Positions 5,903-13,852 of a stretch of 64,000 nt of DNA are shown here, in pieces (position 1 is the stretch's first letter; each line of letters starts with the position of its first letter). Source of the stretch: Variovorax atrisoli 110B. Lineage in GTDB: Bacteria; Pseudomonadota; Gammaproteobacteria; Burkholderiales; Burkholderiaceae_C. The stretch spans positions 558,001-622,000 of the forward strand of contig NZ_KB907451.1 in the NCBI RefSeq assembly GCF_000382045.1. The letters run 5' to 3'. The notes below the pieces were generated by a model, which saw only the letters and a list, made by a program, of their open reading frames with translations, did not search any database and had not been told where the DNA came from. A program made the position numbers and the translations under genes.

Positions 5903-6292
5903 ATGAATGAATCCCCCCTCTACGACGACGAGCTCGAAGCCGCGAAGGACACCGTCAAGGCCCTTGGCGGTGCCAAGAAAGTCGGCCCCATCTTCTGGCC
6001 CGACAAGACGCCCGAGAACGCCTCGCGCTACATGCTCGACTGTCTGAATGCCGGCCGTCCGGAGCGGCTGACGCCTTCCCAGGTGCTGCTGCTGATGCGT
6101 ATGGGGCGCGAGGTGGGGCACCACGGGCTTGCCGAGCACTTCATGAGCGAGGCCGGCTATCAGCGCCCCGTGCCGATCAACCCCGAGGCCGAGGCTGCGG
6201 TGCTGGCGCACCAGATCGACGGAGTGTTCGGCCGAGCTGAAAGCCTGCTCGCTCGCCTGGAGCGTATCCGCAAGCTGGGTACACCGACCTGA
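5903..6292 (+). CDS. hypothetical protein upstream of primase
   Basis: A 129-residue, mostly helical and acidic protein (begins MNESPLYDDELEAAKDTVKA). It is joined to the primase gene by a TGATG stop-start overlap, so it is probably co-translated with it. The first half resembles a small regulatory or DNA-associated domain (LGGAKKVGPIFWPDKTPENA, with LTPSQVLLLMRMGREVG following), but I recognise no family. ATG 5903 has no strong ribosome-binding site. Its place at the head of the replication genes suggests a replication or regulatory accessory role. Confidence 0.65.
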   Translation: MNESPLYDDELEAAKDTVKALGGAKKVGPIFWPDKTPENASRYMLDCLNAGRPERLTPSQVLLLMRMGREVGHHGLAEHFMSEAGYQRPVPINPEAEAAVLAHQIDGVFGRAESLLARLERIRKLGTPT

Positions 6293-7350
6293 TGGAAAAC
6301 TTTCAGGAAGTGCTTCATCAGATGGCGGAGTTCGGCATCGAGCTGCGCGCCACTGACCGCACCAACTTTCCCAAGCGGCACGACAAGCGCGTGACGTGCG
6401 GCAAGGGCGGCAAGTTCTGGTACTGGCTGCACGAGTTCCGGCGCGATGACGGCAAGGTCTATCTCGTCGGCCGCTTCGGCTCTTACAAGACCGGCAACTC
6501 GGAGAAGGTCCAGATCGACTGGAAGCCGATCAACGACGCCGAGCGCGCGCGCCGCGCCGCTGAGAACGAGAAGCTGCGCGCGGCGGCAGCTGCTGCCCGT
6601 GCGATCGAGATCGCCAACGCGGCAATGGATGCGGCCACATGGTGGCGGCGTGGCCAGAAAGAGGGCACGTCGCCGTATCTCCAGCGCAAGGGCCTGGCAG
6701 GCGAGTCCTGCCGCTATGTGCCTGAGGACGTGTGGATGCTCTGGCCCGCGCGCGATCCGCGCGAGGAAGACGTGCGGGTGTTTCTGCCGGCCGGCACACT
6801 CATCGTGCCGCTGCTGCGCTACGACCTCGATCGCAGCGAGGCCCTGCGGGGGCTGCAGTTCATTCGACCCGACGGCACCAAGATCTATCAGCGCGGCTTC
6901 GGCAAGCCCGGATGCTCGCTGCGACTGGGCGAGCATCCGGCTGAAGCGCAGCTGATCTGCGTGGTCGAAGGCTATGCCACAGGTCTGACCGTGCGCATGG
7001 CCGTCGACCGACTGCTGCCGGTGTATGTGGCCCTCGACGCCGGCAACCTGGTCAACGTCGTGCCGCTGCTGCGCCAGCTGTACCCCGACGTGCGCATCCT
7101 CGTGTGTGCTGATGACGACTGGCGCACCCGTGACCAGCAGACAGGCCGGCTGTCCAACCCTGGCCGCACTGTGGCCCGCCAGGTCTGCAAGCAGGTGCGC
7201 GGCTGCGACTTCGTGTGGCCGGTCTTCGACCCATCGACGCGCGGCGAGAAGGACACGGACTTCGACGACCTGCGCCAGCGCCAAGGGCTCGATGCCGTGA
7301 AGCGGCAGCTGCAGGGCGTGATCTCGATGATGGAGCGCGTGCATGGCTGA
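6292..7350 (+). CDS. phage primase with Toprim domain
   Basis: A 352-residue Toprim-type primase similar to those of plasmids and P4-like elements. The Toprim core is in the second half: VVEGYATGLTVRMAV gives the conserved glutamate and glycine, ILVCADDDW the DxD-type metal site and DTDFDDL the final acidic residues. The N-terminal part (KFWYWLHEF, YLVGRFGSYK) resembles a primase accessory domain without an obvious CHC2 zinc finger. It overlaps the helicase gene by eight bases, so the pair probably works as a primase-helicase in phage replication. Confidence 0.82.
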   Translation: MENFQEVLHQMAEFGIELRATDRTNFPKRHDKRVTCGKGGKFWYWLHEFRRDDGKVYLVGRFGSYKTGNSEKVQIDWKPINDAERARRAAENEKLRAAAAAARAIEIANAAMDAATWWRRGQKEGTSPYLQRKGLAGESCRYVPEDVWMLWPARDPREEDVRVFLPAGTLIVPLLRYDLDRSEALRGLQFIRPDGTKIYQRGFGKPGCSLRLGEHPAEAQLICVVEGYATGLTVRMAVDRLLPVYVALDAGNLVNVVPLLRQLYPDVRILVCADDDWRTRDQQTGRLSNPGRTVARQVCKQVRGCDFVWPVFDPSTRGEKDTDFDDLRQRQGLDAVKRQLQGVISMMERVHG

Positions 7351-9097
7351 AGACACAGGCACGCCCGAAGAGCCGAACGCAGCCGCGCCGGAGCCACCGG
7401 CCTCTGCAGGTGACGCACCGCTCGATGACAACGTCTTGGTTTTCACCGGCAAGAAAAAGTTGTCGGTGTCGCTCACGGACGCGGACGGCAATCCCGTGGC
7501 GCTGGAAAGCCTAAGCCCCTCTGACCAAGCGAAAGTCGTAAAGCTGGTGGATGCCATGCAGGCGTCGAAGAAGAAGGCGAGTTCGGCTTCGGGCGATGGT
7601 CCCCCCGCCCCCTCGAAGCGCGAGAGCGCGCCCAATTCGGGAAAGGGGAAGAAGGCCAAGGGCGACGACGGCAAGGCGCCAGAGCGGGTCATCGACTGGG
7701 GAAAGTACAACTCGCTGATCGCGAAATTTGCTCTGATCTACGGCACCGACACGGTGTGGGATGGCGGCACCCGGAAGATCATGAAGATCGCGAACATGGC
7801 GCACGCCCACGGGTCGGACATGGTCCGGATGTGGAAGGCGTCGGAGAACCGGCGAACCGTGATGCCGGAGGATGTGGTGTTCGATCCGACGAACACCTGC
7901 GATCCGAAGCAGTGCATCAACCTGTACGACGGCTTTGCGATGGAGCCGGTCAGGTGCAAGCCTGCCGAGGTCGAGGTCATGCTCGAACTGCTCAAGCACC
8001 TGTGCGGCAACTGCGCCACCGGCGACCAGTCGATCGAGGCAGTCATGCATTGGGTTCTGTGCTGGTTGGCACTGCCGCTGCAGAGGCCGGGCGCGAAGCC
8101 GCGCTCCGCACTCGTGTTTCACGGGCCGCAGGGCACAGGCAAGAACTTGTTCTTCGACGTGATCCGCAGCGTGTACGGCAAGTACGGCGTCATGGTCGGT
8201 CAGACGCAGCTCGAAGACAAGTTCAACGACTGGCTCTCGGCGAAGTTGCTGGTGATAGGCAACGAGGTTGTGACTAGGCAAGAGCTGTACCACAACAAGA
8301 ACATCCTCAAGTGGGTGATCACAGAGGAGCTGATTCCCATCCGGCCGATGCAGCAGGTGACGCGATGGGAAAGCAATCACGCGAACGTAGTGTTCCTCTC
8401 GAACGAGAGTCAGCCTCTCGTGCTTGAAGACAACGATCGCCGGTATCTGGTGGTCTACACGCCTTCGGCCGAGGACGGCGACCTGTACGGGCGCGTGGCG
8501 GCTTTCCTGGCGGATGGCGGGGCTGCGAAGTTCCTCTACTTCCTCCAGCACTACGACGTGGGCGACTTTGGCGAGCACACCAAACCGCTCATGACCGCCG
8601 CCAAGGCTGACCTCATAGAGCTGGGCATGCGCCCGGCAGAGCGGTTCATGTACGAGTGGCTGCAGGGATTCCTCCCTCTCCCTATGAGGGTCTGTTCGGC
8701 AGAGCAACTGTACCGAGCGTTCCGACGATGGTGTGACCAGTCCGGCGAGCGATACCCGCCGCCACGGGCGACCTTCACCAAGAACGCCGAGCGCTATGTG
8801 ATCGAGCGCCTGGAGCGCGACGCGACGGGCGCCAGACTGCCGCCTCGGCTGACCTACAAGGTCGTGCAGCTTCGAGACGCCGAGAAGACCAACGGCCGCA
8901 AGGCGGTGCGCTGTTGGCTGCCACGGGGCACCGGGCCGAGAGAAGGAGCGACTGAGGGAGAGTGGGCTGCTGAGAGTGTCGAGGCGTTCGAGAAGTCCCT
9001 CAATCGCTTCTTCTATGCGAGTCGTGAGCCTGGCGGCCATGCGTCTGATAGCAACAGCGAGGGCGGGAGCGAGTCTCCCGTTACGCCGAATGCGTAA
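7343..9097 (+). CDS. phage replicative helicase (DUF5906-type SF3-like ATPase)
   Basis: A 584-residue protein. After a low-complexity Lys/Ala/Ser-rich N-terminus, the ATPase carries Walker A FHGPQGTGKNLFFD at about residue 258 and a Walker B-like AKLLVIGNEVV. VVFLSNESQPL and DNDRRYLVV fit the sensor and arginine-finger segments of the DUF5906/P4-primase-like helicases. With the Toprim primase upstream it would unwind the phage origin. Iteron-like repeats begin in its last codons and continue downstream. Confidence 0.82.
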   Translation: MAEDTGTPEEPNAAAPEPPASAGDAPLDDNVLVFTGKKKLSVSLTDADGNPVALESLSPSDQAKVVKLVDAMQASKKKASSASGDGPPAPSKRESAPNSGKGKKAKGDDGKAPERVIDWGKYNSLIAKFALIYGTDTVWDGGTRKIMKIANMAHAHGSDMVRMWKASENRRTVMPEDVVFDPTNTCDPKQCINLYDGFAMEPVRCKPAEVEVMLELLKHLCGNCATGDQSIEAVMHWVLCWLALPLQRPGAKPRSALVFHGPQGTGKNLFFDVIRSVYGKYGVMVGQTQLEDKFNDWLSAKLLVIGNEVVTRQELYHNKNILKWVITEELIPIRPMQQVTRWESNHANVVFLSNESQPLVLEDNDRRYLVVYTPSAEDGDLYGRVAAFLADGGAAKFLYFLQHYDVGDFGEHTKPLMTAAKADLIELGMRPAERFMYEWLQGFLPLPMRVCSAEQLYRAFRRWCDQSGERYPPPRATFTKNAERYVIERLERDATGARLPPRLTYKVVQLRDAEKTNGRKAVRCWLPRGTGPREGATEGEWAAESVEAFEKSLNRFFYASREPGGHASDSNSEGGSESPVTPNA

Positions 9098-9268
9098 CCC
9101 GTTTCGCCCGGAAACCCGCGCCGTTACGTGTGTTTCGCTTGTTTCGCTGCTTCTCTCACATGTGTGCATGCGGGCGTGTGCGTGCAGGCGCGTGCATGCA
9201 CACACGGCGAGTGCGCGTAACCGCGTAACTCGCGTAACGGCGCGGGTTGCAAGCGATACGGGTTACGT
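9080..9268. repeat. iteron-like repeats, candidate replication origin
   Basis: GCGTAAC occurs at 9092, 9215, 9223 and 9232, its inverse GTTACGC at 9080, and the near match GTTACGT at 9123 and 9262. GTTTCGC occurs at 9101, 9132 and 9141. The last three GCGTAAC copies are 8-9 bases apart. The cluster lies directly after the primase-helicase genes in non-coding DNA, which is where a phage origin with initiator-binding iterons would be expected. Function is inferred from position. Confidence 0.55.
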
Positions 9269-9322
9269 GCCTCGCGCGCGCATGCCCCTCCATCCCCTTA
9301 TCGATAGAAAAGGAAGAAGTGA

Positions 9323-9616
9323 ATGATGAAGAACCCAGTGATGTCGGTGGCGAACGCAGTGTTCGTGGCGGGCGTCGACGTGATGGCCGATCGGATGAGC
9401 GCCACCATCTACAGCTGTCGCACTGGCGCGGCCCCGGTGCCCGTCGCCTCCACGCAGTGCCCCCACCCCCTTGTAGGTACTCCTGCGCGAGCGGGCCACG
9501 CGGGTAATTCGACCCGCCCGGCCGCAAGTGTGCGTGGCCTTCAGAAAAGTGAACGTTACGGTGAACGCGATCGCACGGAAGTGAACGTTCGGGCCGCGCG
9601 TCACGGTGGGAAGTGA
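9323..9616 (+). CDS. small hypothetical protein
   Basis: A 97-residue reading from ATG 9323, preceded by GGAAGAAG. The first third looks like a real protein (MSVANAVFVAGVDVMADRMS), but the rest is low-complexity and rich in Arg, Pro, Gly and Ala, so the gene could be shorter or decayed. No family is recognised. It lies between the candidate origin and the PAPS-reductase-like gene. Confidence 0.4.
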   Translation: MMKNPVMSVANAVFVAGVDVMADRMSATIYSCRTGAAPVPVASTQCPHPLVGTPARAGHAGNSTRPAASVRGLQKSERYGERDRTEVNVRAARHGGK

Positions 9617-9622
9617 ACGCCG

Positions 9623-10738
9623 ATGCGAGTGATGCACGTCGTTTCGGTTTCTGGGGGCAAGGACAGCCTGGCCACGCTCCTGATCGCCATCGCGCGATGC
9701 GGGCTGGCGAACGTCATCGCGATCTTCTGTGACACAGGCAACGAACATGAGGACACCTACGCCTACCTCGGCTACCTCGAACAGCAGCTGGGCATCAAGA
9801 TCGTGCGGCTGAAGGCCGACTTCACCGCAGAGCTGCTGGCCAAGCGCATGTTCATTGCGCGCGACGTGCGCAATCGCCGTGAGTACGACACCTGCCCCGT
9901 GTTCGAGGCCGATGGCGTCACGCCGGTGCCGAAGCGTGACGGGCGCGGCGCGGTCGTGCTGAGCAAGAAGGGCAAGCCGGTTCAGAAGACCGTCAAGGTC
10001 GGGGGCGGTCGACGCGTCCGCTGGACCAACAAGGCGAAGCGCCGCGCCCTGGCCGTCATGTTCCCTAGCGGCAATCCCTTCCTCGACCTGTGCATGTGGA
10101 AGGGGCGGTTCCCATCACGTACCGCGCAGTTCTGCACGCAGGAACTGAAGACCAACATGGCGGTCGCCTTCCAGCTGGAGCTGATGGAGGCCGGCCATCG
10201 GGTGATCTCGTGGCAGGGCATCCGCCGCGACGAGTCTGAGAACCGCCGCGACGCCAAGAAGTTCGAGCGGGTCGGCAGGGGCCTCTGGATCGCGCGGCCC
10301 ATCGTCGACAACACTGCCGCGGAAGTCCTCGCCTTCTCCGCTTCGCGTGGGATCGAGCCCAACCCGCTCTACCTGCAGGACATGAACCGCGTGGGCTGCA
10401 TGCCGTGCATCAACTGCAGCAAGCCCGAGCTGCGAGCCATCGCTGCGCGATTCCCGGCGCATCCGGCGCGTATCGCCGATTGGGAATGGCGCGTCGGCCA
10501 ATGCAGCAAGCGTGGCTACTCGACGTTCATGACGGACGCGCACCCCGCGAAGGATCGGCGCGTCGTGTTCGCCGATCTCAACATCTGGGCTCGCATCGAG
10601 TGGTCGAAGACCAGCAGGGGCGGTCGGCAGTACAACCTGCTCGACGAGGAAGAGAACCGGCCCTCGGGCTGCTCATCAAGCTACGGCCTCTGCGACGAGG
10701 GCGCTGGAGGGGCGGTTGCAGAGGAGGCAACGGCATGA
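9623..10738 (+). CDS. PAPS reductase / PP-loop ATPase superfamily protein
   Basis: A 371-residue protein of the adenine nucleotide alpha-hydrolase fold. The PP-loop SGGKDS is at residues 10-15, followed by FCDTGNEHEDT, the usual substrate-side motif. Cysteines cluster late (VGCMPCINCSKPEL) and might bind an Fe-S cluster. Phages often carry such genes beside terminase, but their substrate is unknown; PAPS reduction, tRNA thiolation and DNA sulfur modification (DndC-like) are family options. No dnd genes are visible. GGGAAG precedes ATG 9623, and the stop overlaps the small terminase start (ATGA). Confidence 0.75.
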   Translation: MRVMHVVSVSGGKDSLATLLIAIARCGLANVIAIFCDTGNEHEDTYAYLGYLEQQLGIKIVRLKADFTAELLAKRMFIARDVRNRREYDTCPVFEADGVTPVPKRDGRGAVVLSKKGKPVQKTVKVGGGRRVRWTNKAKRRALAVMFPSGNPFLDLCMWKGRFPSRTAQFCTQELKTNMAVAFQLELMEAGHRVISWQGIRRDESENRRDAKKFERVGRGLWIARPIVDNTAAEVLAFSASRGIEPNPLYLQDMNRVGCMPCINCSKPELRAIAARFPAHPARIADWEWRVGQCSKRGYSTFMTDAHPAKDRRVVFADLNIWARIEWSKTSRGGRQYNLLDEEENRPSGCSSSYGLCDEGAGGAVAEEATA

Positions 10739-11274
10739 ACGGCAAGGTCGAACTGATCAGCCTGTCCGCCTATGCGCGCCTTCGCGGCGTGGCCAAGTCC
10801 GCTGTCTCCAAGGCCGTATCCGAAGGCCGCATCAGCACCATCAACGGCAAGATCGACCCCAAGGTAGCGGACGTGCAGTGGGCCCAGAACACCCGTGCGC
10901 GCGCCGACAGCAAGAAGGGAGGGGGAGATCTCGACTTCGATTCGGAAGCGACGGACGCGCCCGTGGCCACGTCAGAAACGCCTGCCGCCACGACGGGCAA
11001 GGGCGCGCGCTACGACAACTCCCGCGCGCACCGCGAGGAGTTCGCCGCGAAGCAGCAGGAGCTGGACTATCAGATCAAGGCCGGCAAATACGTCGACGCC
11101 GCCGAGCTGGAGGCCGAAGTGTTCCGACGCGAGCGCATGGTCCGCGATGCCATGCTCGGCATGTGCGTCAAGGCCGCGCCCGAGCTGGCCACGATCAGCG
11201 ATGCCTTCGAGCTGGAACTGCGCCTCACGGCCTACGTGCGCGCCGCGCTGAAAGACCTGGTGGCCGCCCAATGA
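10735..11274 (+). CDS. terminase small subunit (Nu1-like)
   Basis: A 179-residue protein placed directly before the large terminase. Residues 8-45 form a DNA-binding winged-helix-like region (YARLRGVAKSAVSKAVSEGR), a low-complexity linker follows, and the C-terminal half is helical (REEFAAKQQELDYQIKAGKY), suited to bind the large subunit. It would recognise the cos site for packaging. ATG 10735 overlaps the previous stop by four bases, and its own stop overlaps the large subunit start in the same way. Confidence 0.85.
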   Translation: MNGKVELISLSAYARLRGVAKSAVSKAVSEGRISTINGKIDPKVADVQWAQNTRARADSKKGGGDLDFDSEATDAPVATSETPAATTGKGARYDNSRAHREEFAAKQQELDYQIKAGKYVDAAELEAEVFRRERMVRDAMLGMCVKAAPELATISDAFELELRLTAYVRAALKDLVAAQ

Positions 11275-13349
11275 GTCTGCGCAATCCCGTCGACCTGGCC
11301 CGGAAGATCTTCACCGAGGCCTACGCGCCCGACCCGGAGATGTGGGTCGACGAGTGGGCCCAGGCGCACGCCCAGATCCCGACCGATGGCAATGCCGAGG
11401 GCGGCAAGTACGACGTGACCCGCACCCCGTTCGCCGCTGAACCGATGCGAGTGCTCAGCCCGTCTTATCCGTGCACCCGCGTCGTCGTCATGGCCGCGTC
11501 GCAGTTGCTGAAAACGCAAAGCGCGCTGAACTGGTTCATGGCCGTAGTCGATAGCGCGCCGGCCAACATCCTTGCGCTAATGCCGTCGAGCAATCTGGCG
11601 GGGCGACTGAGTTCGCGGATCGAGAAGACGCAGAAAGCCACGCCGCGAGTGCGGGGCAAGTTCGTCCAGCATCGATCGCGGGAAGGCAAGAACACGGCGG
11701 GCGCTAAGGAATTCCGGGGCGGCACCATCTACATCGAGACGGCGGGCAGCGCGGCGAATCTGGCGGAAGTGCCGGCGCGCTACGGTTACGGCGACGAGAT
11801 CGACGACTGGGAGACCGACCTGCAGGGTCAGGGCGATCCGATCGTCGTGTTCGAGAACCGAGGGTCCACTTACGGGCGTCGGCGCAAGTGGTTCTACTCC
11901 AGCAGCCCGAAGAAGCCGCCGAAGCTGTCGAAGATCAACGCGCTGTTCCTGAAGGGCGATCAGCGCCACTACGAGGTTCCATGCCCTCACTGCGATCACT
12001 TCCACGTCCTGAAGTGGGAGAACATGCGCACGGATGAGAGCATGACTTGGGCGCGGATGATGTGCCCGGCCTGCGGCACGCTGATCGAGGAAGCGTTCAA
12101 GCCGCAGATGCTTACGCGCGGTCGCTGGGTGGCCACGGCCACCAGCCGCGATGGGACGATCAGCTTCACCATCTCCCAGCTGTACGCACCTCTCGGATGG
12201 ACCAGCTGGCTCGAACTAGTGCGCATCTACTCCGAAGCCGAGCAGACGCTGAAGGTCGGCGACCACACTGCGATGCAGGCGTTCCACAACACCCGGCTGG
12301 CACTCTGCTACGACAACGCACCGGCCGCGACCACGGCGCAGAAGCTTCGGGCCAGGGCGTCCCATGCGCCGCGCGTGGTGCCGGCGGGAGCTTGGGTAGT
12401 GACGATGTCCGTGGACACGCAGCCCAACCGCCTCGAAGTGCAGGTGGAAGCCTGGGGCCCCGGCATGGAGCGATGGGTCATCGACTATCAGCAACTGATC
12501 GGGTCGCCCACGGCTTCGGTCGATGAGCCGGGCAGCGTGTGGCAGCGCCTCGACGAAATCCGCCGCACCCCTTGGCCACTGGCCATCGGCGGCAGGCCGA
12601 TCCTGATCAGCGCGTACATGATCGACTCCGGTGGCGCCAACACGCAGGACGTGTACACCTACGGCGCACTACGGAAGAACAACGCCTGTTTGATCATCAA
12701 GGGCTCCAGCCGGCCGAACCGTCCCATCGTGAGCAGCGCCCCGACCAAGGTGGACTACAACTGGGGCGGTCAGAAGATCGAGGGCGGGGCTGAGCTGTGG
12801 TGGATCGGCACCGACGTGGCCAAGGATTACATCTTCAACCGCCTCCATCTGGAGTCGGGGCCGGGCGCGATGCATTTCCACTCCGCCCTCGAAGACGCAT
12901 GGTTCGACGGTCTTCTCGCGGAGCGGGCCATCGTCAAGTTCAACAAGAAGGGGCACCCCGTCCGCACCTACGAGAAGGCGCCGGGCGACGCCAACGAGCC
13001 TCTGGACTTGTCCGTCTACAACCTGGCCGTGGCCTACCACCTCGGTCTGCATCGCTGGGCCGACAACGACTGGAAGCGCCTGCGAGACAAGCTGGCTCCG
13101 GAGCACCGCACGCTCGACCTGTTCGGCACCCCGCCGCTGGTCGATGCCCCCGCTGCTCCATCTCTCCCGCCACCGCGCGCGGAGGCCGACACCGTTTCCC
13201 GTGAAACGGCAGTTACGGAAAGCGTTCAGACGTCTGAACGAATCGCGCCGCCTGCCGCCGTCACTCCCCCTGTTCCTTCAACACCACCGCCGGTAATAGC
13301 CGGCCGGGCGTTCGGTGGGCGCCGCGTTCGTTCAAGAGGTATTTCATGA
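11271..13349 (+). CDS. terminase large subunit (GpA family)
   Basis: A 692-residue lambda gpA-type packaging motor and cos nuclease. The ATPase region contains VVVMAASQLLKTQSALNW and ILALMPSSNLAG. A zinc-ribbon follows (CPHCDHFHVLKW ... CPACGTLIEE), a hallmark of the GpA family. The nuclease half includes VTMSVDTQPNRLEVQVEAWG, where the acidic residue fits the catalytic site. The last 60 residues are a proline- and serine-rich tail, and the DNA there holds a parS-like palindrome. It overlaps the genes on both sides by four bases. Confidence 0.93.
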   Translation: MSLRNPVDLARKIFTEAYAPDPEMWVDEWAQAHAQIPTDGNAEGGKYDVTRTPFAAEPMRVLSPSYPCTRVVVMAASQLLKTQSALNWFMAVVDSAPANILALMPSSNLAGRLSSRIEKTQKATPRVRGKFVQHRSREGKNTAGAKEFRGGTIYIETAGSAANLAEVPARYGYGDEIDDWETDLQGQGDPIVVFENRGSTYGRRRKWFYSSSPKKPPKLSKINALFLKGDQRHYEVPCPHCDHFHVLKWENMRTDESMTWARMMCPACGTLIEEAFKPQMLTRGRWVATATSRDGTISFTISQLYAPLGWTSWLELVRIYSEAEQTLKVGDHTAMQAFHNTRLALCYDNAPAATTAQKLRARASHAPRVVPAGAWVVTMSVDTQPNRLEVQVEAWGPGMERWVIDYQQLIGSPTASVDEPGSVWQRLDEIRRTPWPLAIGGRPILISAYMIDSGGANTQDVYTYGALRKNNACLIIKGSSRPNRPIVSSAPTKVDYNWGGQKIEGGAELWWIGTDVAKDYIFNRLHLESGPGAMHFHSALEDAWFDGLLAERAIVKFNKKGHPVRTYEKAPGDANEPLDLSVYNLAVAYHLGLHRWADNDWKRLRDKLAPEHRTLDLFGTPPLVDAPAAPSLPPPRAEADTVSRETAVTESVQTSERIAPPAAVTPPVPSTPPPVIAGRAFGGRRVRSRGIS
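13194..13207. promoter_or_regulatory. parS-like palindrome
   Basis: GTTTCCCGTGAAAC differs at one position from the core of the bacterial parS site, GTTTCACGTGAAAC. It lies inside the proline-rich tail of the terminase gene. The prophage also encodes a ParB-like protein (1-651), and the host ParB could bind it too. A single near match may be chance, so the call is tentative. Confidence 0.35.
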
Positions 13350-13852
13350 GCCAAGACACTGACATCAAGCGCTTCGCGGCGCCTGCGCCCGATAAAGAGA
13401 CAGACCAGACAGAAGAGCTGTCCGACCTTGACAGAGACCTCGATGTACTGTGTGAGCGTTGGGTTGACTGGTGCCGCACGCGTAAGCTTTACGCCCCTGC
13501 TCCTGTCCCCAACTCTGTGCTTGGTCGGCTTAGCGGCACCGCGCGCCCGGCGCGCGTCGGTAGCGGAGACGCAATCAGCAGCGCGGAACTGTCGGCATTC
13601 CACTTCGCCTACATTAGCCAGCCTCACGGCCTAGAGAGGCAGGTCTTTGATCTCTACTATGTGGTCAGAGCGAAGCCAATCAAGGTCGCAGCCGGAGCGC
13701 TGGGGATCAGCCGGTCACATTTCTACCGAGTTCTCGGAGAGTTTCGTAGGCGCGTCTTCTCGGCCGCAGAAGCGATTCGAGAGGCAAGCGCGGATGACCT
13801 CAGGCGCTTGGAGGAGACGCGAAGGAAGCGAGCCTGCGACGAACCCAACTAG
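13346..13852 (+). CDS. sigma-like / antitermination-type regulator
   Basis: A 168-residue protein. The C-terminal half reads as a sigma-70 region 4-like helix-turn-helix (KVAAGALGISRSHFYRVL) after VFDLYYVVRAKPI. The N-terminus has the motif ERWVDWCRTR. Proteins of this layout occur in Burkholderiales phages near late genes and are thought to regulate late transcription or antitermination, although the mechanism is unproven. Terminator-like hairpins downstream (15106, 21414, 34987) would fit an antiterminator. Lower GC than its neighbours; its stop shares CTAG with the convergent gene at 13849. Confidence 0.6.
   Translation: MSQDTDIKRFAAPAPDKETDQTEELSDLDRDLDVLCERWVDWCRTRKLYAPAPVPNSVLGRLSGTARPARVGSGDAISSAELSAFHFAYISQPHGLERQVFDLYYVVRAKPIKVAAGALGISRSHFYRVLGEFRRRVFSAAEAIREASADDLRRLEETRRKRACDEPN

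Noticed and set aside
7511..9205. Minus-strand frame opposite the helicase gene
   Set aside because: The helicase on the plus strand has Walker motifs in order. The antisense product has shadow-type composition and lies across the candidate origin.
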